A stretch of DNA of 6,492 nucleotides from Bacillota bacterium. Its GTDB lineage: Bacteria > Bacillota > Bacilli > Paenibacillales > NBRC-103111. The stretch covers positions 1 through 6,492 of the forward strand of contig JAEWAA010000520.1 in NCBI GenBank assembly GCA_023391955.1, read 5' to 3'. The notes below the pieces were generated by a model. It ran no database searches. It was not told the DNA's origin and was given only the letters and a program-made list of their open reading frames with translations. Positions 1 to 6,114 of the stretch are shown in pieces. The position numbers and the translations under genes are program-made. Within the stretch, counting starts at the first letter, position 1; each line of letters starts with the position of its first letter.

Positions 1-636
1 CATCTGGCCCAGGCCTTCGGCAATACCTTCGTCATTATTGCGGTTTCCCTGGTGGGCAATGTTATTCTGGGCACCTTGGTGGCGTATGCCATCGGCCGGT
101 TTGATTTTCGCGGAAAAGGGCTGGTAATGGGAGCATTTCTGGCTGCCACCATCATTCCGACCATCACCACGCAGGTGGCTGTATTCTCCATCATCCAATC
201 CCTGCACCTGTTCAACACACTGTATGCGCCTATTCTGCTGTACATCGGAGCGGATGTGGTGCAGATTTACATTTACCTGCAGTTCATCAAAAGCATCCCG
301 TATGAGCTGGACGAAAGCGCCATGATTGATGGAGCCTCGCTGTTCCGGATTTACCGGAAAATTATTTTTCCGCTGCTTACGCCTGCAACAGCCACGCTGG
401 TCATCCTGAAAACCATCAATATCTACAATGATCTGTACATTCCTTACCTGTACATGCCCAAAGCGAAGCTGGGGGTGGTTTCCACCTCCATCATGCGGTT
501 TGCCGGAATCAACCAGGCGGAGTGGAACTACATCTGTGCGGCCATTCTGATCATCATGCTGCCCACCGTCATTCTCTATTTAGTCCTGCAAAAATTTATT
601 TTTTCAGGGGTGACCAGCGGGGCGGTCAAGGCCTGA
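1..636 (+). CDS. Carbohydrate ABC transporter permease, MalG type (5' end outside window)
   Basis: This is one of the two membrane subunits of a CUT1-type sugar importer; it passes an oligosaccharide delivered by a lipoprotein across the cell membrane, powered by a cytosolic ATPase. The frame is open from base 1, so the GTG at 52 is an internal Val codon, not a start. The visible 211 residues lack roughly the first 70 of a usual 270-290-residue MalG protein. Hydrophobic segments alternate with short loops. The cytoplasmic EAA loop that docks on the ATPase is clear around bases 307-395 (ELDESAMIDGAS, then IYRKIIFPLLTP). The C-terminus, GVTSGAVKA, is typical of the family. Its partner permease, and perhaps another binding protein, probably lie upstream of the window. 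The substrate cannot be read from this subunit; a beta-mannan-derived sugar is only suggested by the GH130 gene nearby. Confidence 0.93.
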   Translation, partial: HLAQAFGNTFVIIAVSLVGNVILGTLVAYAIGRFDFRGKGLVMGAFLAATIIPTITTQVAVFSIIQSLHLFNTLYAPILLYIGADVVQIYIYLQFIKSIPYELDESAMIDGASLFRIYRKIIFPLLTPATATLVILKTINIYNDLYIPYLYMPKAKLGVVSTSIMRFAGINQAEWNYICAAILIIMLPTVILYLVLQKFIFSGVTSGAVKA

Positions 637-691
637 ACGTCTGGGGGATAGGCATACACCCGAAATACTGCAACCGTTTTCTGCATGTTTA

Positions 692-700
692 TGGTAAAAT
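692..700 (+). promoter_or_regulatory. Candidate extended -10 promoter for the response regulator
   Basis: TGG followed by TAAAAT resembles an extended -10 element (TGn plus TATAAT with one mismatch). A start of transcription about 7 bases downstream would give a leader of some 30 bases before the TTG codon at 738. No good -35 hexamer is found 16-18 bases upstream, so the site would depend on the extended -10 or on an activator. No convincing terminator is seen between the permease stop at 636 and this point, so read-through from the transporter operon remains possible. Confidence 0.35.
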
Positions 701-715
701 GAATGTGGCAAAATG
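692..715 (+). repeat. Near-perfect 10-bp direct repeat upstream of the regulator gene
   Basis: TGGTAAAATG at 692-701 is repeated as TGGCAAAATG at 706-715, with one mismatch and a 14-base period. The first copy includes the candidate -10 element. Direct repeats are what AraC-type regulators bind, so this could be an autoregulatory operator. The usual spacing for the two helix-turn-helix motifs is nearer two helical turns, however, and a chance A-rich repeat is not excluded. Confidence 0.4.
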
Positions 716-723
716 CGTTGGCT

Positions 724-732
724 GGGAGTGAG
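724..732 (+). promoter_or_regulatory. Ribosome binding site supporting the TTG start at 738
   Basis: GGGAGTGAG is a good match to the anti-Shine-Dalgarno sequence. It sits 5 bases before TTG, or 9 bases if only the GGGAG core is counted. It supports the TTG at 738 over the later ATG at 747, which would cut into the first beta strand of the receiver domain. Confidence 0.7.
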
Positions 733-737
733 CCTGC

Positions 738-1487
738 TTGAATGTCATGATCGTGGATGATGAAGAGCTGATCCGGTTGGGAATCGCCAAAATACTGGGC
801 AAGTCCGAGCTTTCCGTCCAAATTGCCGGTTTATATGCTAATGGCTTGGAGGCAAGTGCGGCCATGAGCAAGCTTCAGCCCGGGGAGCTGCATGTGTTGA
901 TCACTGATATCAAGATGCCGGTAATGGACGGTCTGCGGCTGATCGAAAAGGCGAAGGAGCGGTTTCCGGCTCTTCATGTGATTGTGATCAGCGGCTTCAA
1001 CGAGTTTGAATATGCCAGACAGGCCCTCCGCTTCGGCGTTTTCGATTATTTGCTGAAGCCCTTGGATAAATACGATCTTTTCCAATCCCTAACTAAAATC
1101 AGCCGCAGTCTCGACGAGACGGAACCGGATTGCCGGGAACGGGACGCAGGGGAGCAGGAGCACCGTGTGGCGGAGCGGATCAAGCAGATCCTAGATAAGG
1201 AATTTGACAAGACCTTTAATCTGGAGCAATTGGCGGAGCGGGTGGAGCTTAGCCCCAGCTATGTTAGCAAATTGTTCCGGCAGCAAACCGGTTTGACCAT
1301 GACCGATTATCTGATTGCCGTACGGATGGAGAAGGCCAAGCAATTCCTGACGGATTATCCGCAGCTGAAAAATTATGAGGTTTCCTCCATGCTGGGTTAT
1401 TCCGACCCGGTTTACTTTAACAAGCTGTTTAAGAAGACAGTGGGCTTGACGCCCAAGGAATACAAGGAAAAGTATACCTCGCCGTAA
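738..1487 (+). CDS. Response regulator, REC plus AraC-type DNA-binding domain (YesN type)
   Basis: This is the transcriptional output half of a two-component system, most likely phosphorylated by the kinase encoded at 2847-4640. The receiver domain covers about residues 1-120. It shows the acidic pocket D7-D8, the phospho-acceptor D57 in LITDIKMPVMDG, the switch residue S85 and the conserved K107 in LLKPLD. A hydrophilic linker (about 122-145) leads to an AraC/XylS domain with two helix-turn-helix units, near 162-182 and 211-233, ending in the signature YFNKLFKKTVGLTPKEYKEKY. At 249 residues it is about half the size of long YesN proteins because it lacks their middle region; compact forms of this kind are known. 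The start is TTG, chosen because MNVMIVDDE is a normal receiver N-terminus and a good ribosome site precedes it. Likely targets are the flanking sugar transport genes, by family precedent. Confidence 0.93.
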   Translation: MNVMIVDDEELIRLGIAKILGKSELSVQIAGLYANGLEASAAMSKLQPGELHVLITDIKMPVMDGLRLIEKAKERFPALHVIVISGFNEFEYARQALRFGVFDYLLKPLDKYDLFQSLTKISRSLDETEPDCRERDAGEQEHRVAERIKQILDKEFDKTFNLEQLAERVELSPSYVSKLFRQQTGLTMTDYLIAVRMEKAKQFLTDYPQLKNYEVSSMLGYSDPVYFNKLFKKTVGLTPKEYKEKYTSP

Positions 1488-1488
1488 T

Positions 1489-1515
1489 CCGGGCATGCCA
1501 ATGCCCGGTTTTCTG
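1489..1515 (+). terminator. Intrinsic terminator-like hairpin between regulator and solute-binding gene
   Basis: A perfect 8-bp GC-rich stem (CCGGGCAT at 1489-1496 with ATGCCCGG at 1501-1508) closes a GCCA loop and is followed directly by TTTTCTGTT. It begins one base after the regulator stop codon. The following gene starts only about 30 bases after the T tract, and no convincing promoter is seen between them. It may act as a partial terminator that lowers expression of the two downstream genes, or it may protect the 3' end of the upstream message. Confidence 0.75.
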
Positions 1516-1532
1516 TTACCCGCCGGCAGACT

Positions 1533-1537
1533 GGAGG
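1533..1537 (+). promoter_or_regulatory. Ribosome binding site fixing the solute-binding protein start at 1546
   Basis: GGAGG sits 8 bases before ATG at 1546. The frame is open from an earlier ATG at 1495, but that codon lies within the terminator hairpin, has no ribosome site, and would put 17 unlikely residues before the signal peptide. Confidence 0.85.
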
Positions 1538-1545
1538 ACGGAAGA

Positions 1546-2829
1546 ATGAACTTGCGTACAAATAAGCCTCTATTGCTTCTTCTTACGGTGCTATGGATGT
1601 GCGGCGGCTGCAGCTGGAGTGGTCCAAGCGGTCCTCCTGGACAGAAGGAAGCGGAGCCTTCCGGCGATCCCGGCCAAAGCGGCATCATCACCGTAGTGAC
1701 CAACAGGACCGATATGATTGACGGCACATATAAGGAGTATGCCCAGCGGTTTCACGAGCTGCATCCGGAGATTACAGTCCAATTCGAAGCCTTCCGGGAT
1801 TATGACAAAAGCGTCAAAATCCGGCTTGCCTCGGGCGAAGCGCCGGATGTGATGCTGATGCCTTCGGTTCCGGCCTCCGATTTGCCCAAATTTTTTGCCC
1901 CCTTGGATGATTTGGAGCTGGATGGCGACATGTACTTTAAGGATTTCCGCGCGTATGAGGGCGTTACTTACGGTATTCCCTCCGGAGTGGCCGTAACCGG
2001 CCTGATTTATCACAAGAAAGTGTTCGAACAAGCCGGCATTACGGAGCTGCCGCAAACGCCGGATGCTTTTTTCGCGGTTTGTGAACGGCTGAAGCTGCAT
2101 GGTGTGATTCCTTTGGCCTCCAATTTTAAGGACCGCTGGCCGTTGCAGGTGTGGATGTACGATGTGCCGCTTTTAATCTCAGGGGATGGGGCGGTAAAAA
2201 CCGGTCTGGCCTCCACAGACACTCCGTTTCATCCGGAAAGTCCCTATGTGGCTGCGCTGGAGATGATCCGAACATTGTATGACCAGGGCTACTTGGAGCC
2301 CAACCTCAATGACACCAACTGGGAACGGTCCAAGCGGGAGCTGGCGGAAGGGAAAATCGGCATGATGCTCACCGGCAATTGGGCAATTCCGCAAATTATC
2401 GAGAATGGAGCCAAGCCGGAGGAGATCGGCTTCATTCCTTTTCCGGCCAATCCTTCAGGGATCCAGCGGGTTACCCTGTCTCCGGACCGCTATTACGCAG
2501 TCAGCAAGAGCAGCAAACACCAGGGGGCGGCCAAAACCTTTATTACATGGATGCTGACACAATCCGGCTACGAGAATTACGCAGGATACATCCCGGTGAT
2601 GAAGTCCAAATCCACGGAATTGCAGCAGCTCCTGGAGCTGGAGTCGTACCGGCCCCAGTATGTGGAGATTGTCAAGGATACTGATGAACTGAGCCAGATA
2701 TTGAATAAAGCCCAGCTGGACATGCCTCTGCTGGTGCAGGATTACCTGCTGGGAGCTCCCGCAGAGGTGCTGGACAGATATAATCAGCAATGGGCGAAGG
2801 CCCGGAGTACCGTGCTGGAGAGCCATTGA
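1546..2829 (+). CDS. Extracellular solute-binding lipoprotein, family 1 (CUT1 sugar type)
   Basis: This protein captures a sugar outside the cell and is anchored to the outer face of the membrane by lipid. With the start at 1546 it has 427 residues, normal for the family. The N-terminus has a basic stretch (NLRTNK), a hydrophobic core (PLLLLLTVLW) and a lipobox-like CGGC in which Cys22 would be acylated. A Gly/Pro/Ser-rich spacer follows, then the usual two-lobed fold: GIITVVTNRTD as first strand, SGEAPDVMLMP, YGIPSG, and GKIGMMLTGNWAIPQI in the second lobe. It lies between the response regulator and the kinase, 17 bases before the kinase GTG. It may therefore be a dedicated ligand-presenting partner of the sensor, or simply the transporter's binding protein. 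Sugar specificity cannot be read from the sequence; aromatic residues are frequent, as expected for oligosaccharide binding. Confidence 0.93.
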   Translation: MNLRTNKPLLLLLTVLWMCGGCSWSGPSGPPGQKEAEPSGDPGQSGIITVVTNRTDMIDGTYKEYAQRFHELHPEITVQFEAFRDYDKSVKIRLASGEAPDVMLMPSVPASDLPKFFAPLDDLELDGDMYFKDFRAYEGVTYGIPSGVAVTGLIYHKKVFEQAGITELPQTPDAFFAVCERLKLHGVIPLASNFKDRWPLQVWMYDVPLLISGDGAVKTGLASTDTPFHPESPYVAALEMIRTLYDQGYLEPNLNDTNWERSKRELAEGKIGMMLTGNWAIPQIIENGAKPEEIGFIPFPANPSGIQRVTLSPDRYYAVSKSSKHQGAAKTFITWMLTQSGYENYAGYIPVMKSKSTELQQLLELESYRPQYVEIVKDTDELSQILNKAQLDMPLLVQDYLLGAPAEVLDRYNQQWAKARSTVLESH

Positions 2830-2833
2830 GGGC

Positions 2834-2840
2834 GGGAGGA
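2834..2840 (+). promoter_or_regulatory. Ribosome binding site fixing the kinase GTG start at 2847
   Basis: GGGAGGA is a near-ideal Shine-Dalgarno sequence 6 bases before GTG at 2847. The same frame has an ATG at 2790, but that lies inside the preceding gene without a ribosome site and would add 19 residues of low-complexity sequence. Confidence 0.85.
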
Positions 2841-2846
2841 AAGCTT

Positions 2847-4640
2847 GTGGGGAAACGGTTGCGCAAAAGAACCCGAGTTTGGCACTCCATTGCCAACAGC
2901 AGCATGAAGAAGAAGCTGATTATTGTGTTTGTGTTTCTGATCACCTTGCCCTTAACGCTCACCAGCTATATTTCATTCCAATATTACTCCAAATCCCTGC
3001 AGTCCAACGCCCAGGCATATGTTTCGCGGACCGCCTCGGAGCTGATGGACAAGCTGGAAAATTACATCTCCGATGTGAAGCGGATATCCGCTCTGCCCTT
3101 ATTTATGACGGATATGCAGCAGAAGCTGGCCCAGCCCTTGAGCATCGAGAAGATGCGGAGTCTGGAGCCCGTGGTGCTGAGTCTCAACAACATTAAGAAG
3201 GACAGCACCTCGGTCTACATTATCGATAACTATGATGAGCTGTATTACAATCTGAAGACAGACGGGCTCCGACAGGATATCCGGAAAAAAATCCCGTATT
3301 GGCGGAGTCTGGCCAAGGAGGCGGAGGGGCTGCCGGTGCTGCTGCCTGTCCAGGAGGTGGAATACTCCTCCGGAAATAAGGATTATGTGTTTACCGTGGT
3401 CCGTGAAATCCGGGATGCGGTCTCCATTGTCCCCATCGGCATGATTGTGTTTGACACTTCTGTAAGCGTTATCGCCAAGACGGTAGAAGAGATGGATGCC
3501 ATTACCAAGGGGCATTCGATGATCTGGGACCAGCAGAACCAGATCGTCTTCGACAGCGAGAGGGCGTTCATGATGGGCCGCGCAGAGGATCTTCCTTACT
3601 TTTCCAGGATAGAGGGGGATCAGGGAAGCTTTCCGCTGGAGCTGGATAATGCGGAATATATCTGCACATACACCACCTCCGCCAAAACAGGCTGGAAGAT
3701 GGTTGCCCTCATCCCGGTCAAGGAGGTGACCGCCAAGGCTACTCTGACACGGAATGTAACCATTCTGGTGACCTTGGCCATATCCGGCTTTGCCCTAGCC
3801 GTTTCCATTGTCATCTCCCACTTTTTGACGGGGCCGCTCAGCAAGATGTCCAGACTGATGAAGCAGGTGCAGGGCGGCAACATGGATGTGCGGCTTAAGG
3901 TGAAGTATGCCGATGAGGTAGGGCTTTTGGGCAAACACTTCAACCAGATGCTGGAGCGGATTAACGAGCTCATCGGAGAGGTGGCGGACAGCCGTCTGCG
4001 CAAGAAGGAGGCGGAGATGCGGATGCTGCAAAGCCAGATCAATCCTCATTTTATCTACAACACCCTGGAGACCATCCGGATGATGGCAGAGCTGAATGAC
4101 GATGACCGGGTATCTGCGATGACCTATAACTTGGGCCAAATGCTCCGGTACAGCCTGACCAAAGGAGTGGAGAGCGGCACCGTTGCCTCGGAGCTGGAGC
4201 ATCTGGAGCATTACCTGTATTTGCAGAATATGCGGTTCAACGATAAATTTGCCCTGACCCTGAAGGTGCCTGAGCCGCTGCTTGGCCGGCCGATGCTGAA
4301 GCTGGTGCTGCAGCCGGTTGTGGAGAATTCTATCTATCATGGCTTGGAGAAACGGGAGGGCTCCGGGGAAATCACGATTTCCGCCTATGATCTGGGAGAC
4401 GATACCTATTTCATTCTTACGGACAATGGAATCGGGATGAGCCGCGAGACGGTGGAGAGGTTGAACGGTCATTTCGAAACGCTGGTGTACGATACGAATT
4501 CCAGAGGAGGCATCGGCCTGCAAAATGTGAATGAGCGGATCAAGCTCCATTATGGTCCGGCGTACGGGCTGCAGGTGGAGAGCCGGCTCGGACAGGGGAC
4601 TGCCGTCATTATGAAGCTAAGGAATATGGAAGCGGAATGA
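2847..4640 (+). CDS. Sensor histidine kinase, YesM type (HPK7-like)
   Basis: This membrane kinase senses a signal outside the cell and passes phosphate to the response regulator encoded just upstream. From the GTG start it has 597 residues, the usual size. In order: a basic N-terminus, TM1 about residues 22-42, an extracellular sensor region of some 260 residues (probably a Cache-like fold, inferred from size and family), TM2 about 303-326, and a HAMP linker about 328-381. The His-kinase dimerisation region has H401 in SQINPHFIYNTLETIR. The HATPase domain has the N box (LQPVVENSIYHG, N494), the G1 box DNGIGM (about 526-531) and the G2 box GGIGLQNVNERI (from about 554). All catalytic motifs are intact, so the kinase should be active. 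It probably shares a transcript with the solute-binding gene ahead of it. The ligand is unknown; direct sugar binding or contact with the solute-binding protein are both possible. Confidence 0.94.
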   Translation: MGKRLRKRTRVWHSIANSSMKKKLIIVFVFLITLPLTLTSYISFQYYSKSLQSNAQAYVSRTASELMDKLENYISDVKRISALPLFMTDMQQKLAQPLSIEKMRSLEPVVLSLNNIKKDSTSVYIIDNYDELYYNLKTDGLRQDIRKKIPYWRSLAKEAEGLPVLLPVQEVEYSSGNKDYVFTVVREIRDAVSIVPIGMIVFDTSVSVIAKTVEEMDAITKGHSMIWDQQNQIVFDSERAFMMGRAEDLPYFSRIEGDQGSFPLELDNAEYICTYTTSAKTGWKMVALIPVKEVTAKATLTRNVTILVTLAISGFALAVSIVISHFLTGPLSKMSRLMKQVQGGNMDVRLKVKYADEVGLLGKHFNQMLERINELIGEVADSRLRKKEAEMRMLQSQINPHFIYNTLETIRMMAELNDDDRVSAMTYNLGQMLRYSLTKGVESGTVASELEHLEHYLYLQNMRFNDKFALTLKVPEPLLGRPMLKLVLQPVVENSIYHGLEKREGSGEITISAYDLGDDTYFILTDNGIGMSRETVERLNGHFETLVYDTNSRGGIGLQNVNERIKLHYGPAYGLQVESRLGQGTAVIMKLRNMEAE

Positions 4641-4655
4641 GAGGTAGGAGAAGCT

Positions 4656-4694
4656 AAAAAACCGGCCTTGCATGGATGGATGCAGGGCCGGTTT
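4656..4694. terminator. Bidirectional intrinsic terminator between convergent kinase and GH130 genes
   Basis: A 15-bp stem pairs 4659-4673 with 4680-4694 around a GGATGG loop. The only imperfection is T4668 opposite G4685, a G-U wobble in the rightward RNA and an A-C mismatch in the leftward RNA. On the minus strand the stem runs into six T (A tract 4656-4661), a strong tail 7 bases after the GH130 stop. On the plus strand only TTT follows, so termination of the kinase message is likely weaker. Confidence 0.88.
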
Positions 4695-4701
4695 AACGAC
4701 G

Positions 4702-5898
4702 TTAGGATTGCAGCTGTGCCGTCTTGAGGTATTGCAGGTTCCGGTCCACCAAAGCGATCCGCTGCTGCACACATGCATAGGAGCGGAGCGGGTCTTCGGG
4801 TGTATGGAGCACATAATCCAGCAGTCTGTCTACCGTGGTGGAAGCCACATGGCAGCGGGTGTCGGAGGAAGCGTAATACAAATATACGTCTCCGTTATCC
4901 CGGGCAATCAGGCCGTTGATGAAGACGACGTTGGAAACATCGCCGATCCGCTCCTCACCTTCAGGAGCAATCAGATGGCCTGCTGGAGCATGCAGCAGCT
5001 TGGATGGATCCGCCAGATCTGTCAGGAAGGCGTAGACCACGTAACGCAGTCCTGCCGCGGTGTTGCGCACTCCGTGGGCCACATGCAGCCAACCCTTAGG
5101 GGTTTTGATAGGGGCGGGGCCTTGGCCGTTTTTGACTTCCTTAATGGTATGGTAATAGCGGCGGTCAATAATGGATTCGGAAGTGATGATGGCGGGATTC
5201 ATGCTGTCGGATAGCCCCCAGCCGATGCCGCCTCCGGAGCCTGCTTCGATGAAGCCGTCCTGGGGCCGGGTGTAGAAAGCATATTGGCCGTCTACAAACT
5301 CCGGATGCAGCACCACATTCCGCTGCTGGGCGGAGCCGGTTTTCAGGTCGGGCAGCCGCTCCCAGGTCTTCAGATCCCGGGTCCGGGCAATACCCGCTTG
5401 GGCTACTGCGCTGGAGAGATCCCCCGGTGCGGCGTCGGGGTCCTTGCGTTCGGTGCAGAAGATTCCGTATATCCACCCGTCCTCATGGCGGACCAGACGC
5501 ATGTCATAGACATTGGTATCCGGCTCATCCGTCTCCGGCATCACCACCGGATGGTCCCATAAGCGGAAGCCGTCCACGGGTGAGTCGCTTTCCGCCACGG
5601 CGAAGAAGGATTTGCGGTCAACGCCTTCCATGCGGGCAATGAGATAAAACTTGCCGTCCAGCTCGATGGCACCCGGATTGAAGGCGGCGTTGACACCGAT
5701 CCGCTCCATGAAATAAGGGTTGGTATCGGGGTTAAAATCATACCGCCATACCAAGGGCGCATGGGCGCCGGTCAGCACGGGGTTGGCGTAACGTTCGAAG
5801 ATGCCGTTTTCGGAGAAAAGAGGCTGGTTTTTACGTGTGATTAGGGCCTCATAGCGGTGTTGGATCATCTGCTTGCGTTGTTCGAATAAGGTGCTCAT
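4702..5898 (-). CDS. GH130 glycoside phosphorylase, probable 4-O-beta-D-mannosyl-D-glucose phosphorylase
   Basis: GH130 enzymes split beta-mannosides with inorganic phosphate, giving alpha-mannose 1-phosphate. The 398-residue length and motif run match subfamily 1, the mannosylglucose phosphorylases such as the Bacteroides fragilis enzyme (about 390 residues). Motifs include YEALITRKN (16-24), WRYDFNPDTNPYFMERIG (51-68), RKSFFAVAES (95-104), NVYDMRL (129-135), QQRNVVLHPEFVDG (191-204), TRPQDGF (210-216), GSGGGIGW (220-227), RYYHTIKEVKNG (247-258) and YYASSDTR (341-348). Asp132 in NVYDMRL corresponds to the catalytic Asp131 of the B. fragilis enzyme, recalled from the literature. No signal peptide is visible, so it acts in the cytosol. 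In the known pathway a cellobiose 2-epimerase makes the substrate from mannobiose; no epimerase gene is in the window. The ATG at 5898 has a modest GAAGG site (5909-5913) 10 bases upstream. Subfamily assignment is from memory of motifs, so another manno-oligosaccharide specificity is possible. Confidence 0.93.
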   Translation of the reverse strand: MSTLFEQRKQMIQHRYEALITRKNQPLFSENGIFERYANPVLTGAHAPLVWRYDFNPDTNPYFMERIGVNAAFNPGAIELDGKFYLIARMEGVDRKSFFAVAESDSPVDGFRLWDHPVVMPETDEPDTNVYDMRLVRHEDGWIYGIFCTERKDPDAAPGDLSSAVAQAGIARTRDLKTWERLPDLKTGSAQQRNVVLHPEFVDGQYAFYTRPQDGFIEAGSGGGIGWGLSDSMNPAIITSESIIDRRYYHTIKEVKNGQGPAPIKTPKGWLHVAHGVRNTAAGLRYVVYAFLTDLADPSKLLHAPAGHLIAPEGEERIGDVSNVVFINGLIARDNGDVYLYYASSDTRCHVASTTVDRLLDYVLHTPEDPLRSYACVQQRIALVDRNLQYLKTAQLQS

Positions 5899-6114
5899 GG
5901 AATCACAACCTTCATATGATTTGGGTCCGCGGGATGATACCCGGCAGGAGCTAACGGACAGGAGGAGTGTGTCTAGGAATGGTGGGTAATGCTTTCATGT
6001 GCTTCCCATCCGTTCCAAGTATCGGGATATTAGTGGTAAATGATCGAAAGGCGGCCTTTTCGTTCGGAACAATCAACTCCTATGAAGCCCATCGCTAGCT
6101 CTCTGCCTCTCCTT
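5899..6114. other. Intergenic region between GH130 gene and IS transposase
   Basis: These 216 bases hold no convincing gene. They must contain the GH130 promoter and one end of the insertion sequence to the right. Visible elements are the GH130 ribosome site (5909-5913), a cre-like site (5984-5998), a short imperfect hairpin (CGAAAGG 6045-6051 with CCTTTTCG 6055-6062, one bulged base) and a 9-base palindrome GTTCGGAAC (6062-6070). No strong -35/-10 pair was found for the minus strand; the best -10 is TATCAT near 5934-5939 without a matching -35. The insertion sequence border cannot be placed because the other inverted repeat is outside the window. Confidence 0.6.
5984..5998 (-). promoter_or_regulatory. 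cre-like site (catabolite repression) upstream of GH130 gene
   Basis: Read on the minus strand the site is ATGAAAGCATTACCC. Against the general CcpA consensus WTGNAANCGNWNNCW it differs at two positions, the G of the central CG and the last base. It lies about 86 bases before the GH130 start, a sensible place for glucose control of a catabolic enzyme. One mismatch falls in the conserved centre, so binding may be weak or absent. Confidence 0.35.

Noticed and set aside
1204..1220. TTGACA followed by TTTAAT, resembling promoter hexamers
   Set aside because: The two are only 5 bases apart and lie within the start of the AraC domain coding sequence.
1446..1478. TTGACG with TATACC downstream, a possible promoter for the binding protein and kinase
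   Set aside because: The spacing is about 21 bases, too long for the main sigma factor, and a transcript from it would still meet the hairpin at 1489-1515.
1495..1545. Upstream in-frame ATG as start of the solute-binding protein
   Set aside because: The ATG lies in the terminator hairpin without a ribosome site, and the added 17 residues would spoil a normal lipoprotein signal peptide.
1191..1727. A 178-codon minus-strand frame spanning the regulator end and the binding protein start
   Set aside because: It crosses the terminator hairpin and two well-supported genes, has no recognisable motif and no neighbouring partner.
2790..2846. Upstream in-frame ATG as start of the kinase
   Set aside because: It would overlap the end of the binding protein gene by 40 bases and has no ribosome site, whereas GTG 2847 has an excellent one.
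3461..3473. TGTAAGCGTTATC, a good core match to the cre consensus
   Set aside because: It is deep inside the kinase coding region, where it encodes sensor-domain residues, and it is far from any promoter. A roadblock role is possible but nothing else supports it.
3795..4550. A 251-codon open frame on the minus strand inside the kinase gene
   Set aside because: It lies wholly opposite the conserved HAMP, His-kinase and HATPase motifs. Its protein is rich in His, Gln and Leu without recognisable domains, as expected from reading such codons backward.
4672..5214. A 180-codon plus-strand frame opposite the GH130 gene
   Set aside because: It begins inside the terminator loop and runs opposite the conserved C-terminal half of GH130, so it is a shadow frame.
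6045..6062. Short hairpin as a terminator for the transposase or for rightward transcription
   Set aside because: The stem is short with a bulge, the minus-strand side lacks a T run, and the plus-strand side has only four T that are part of the stem.
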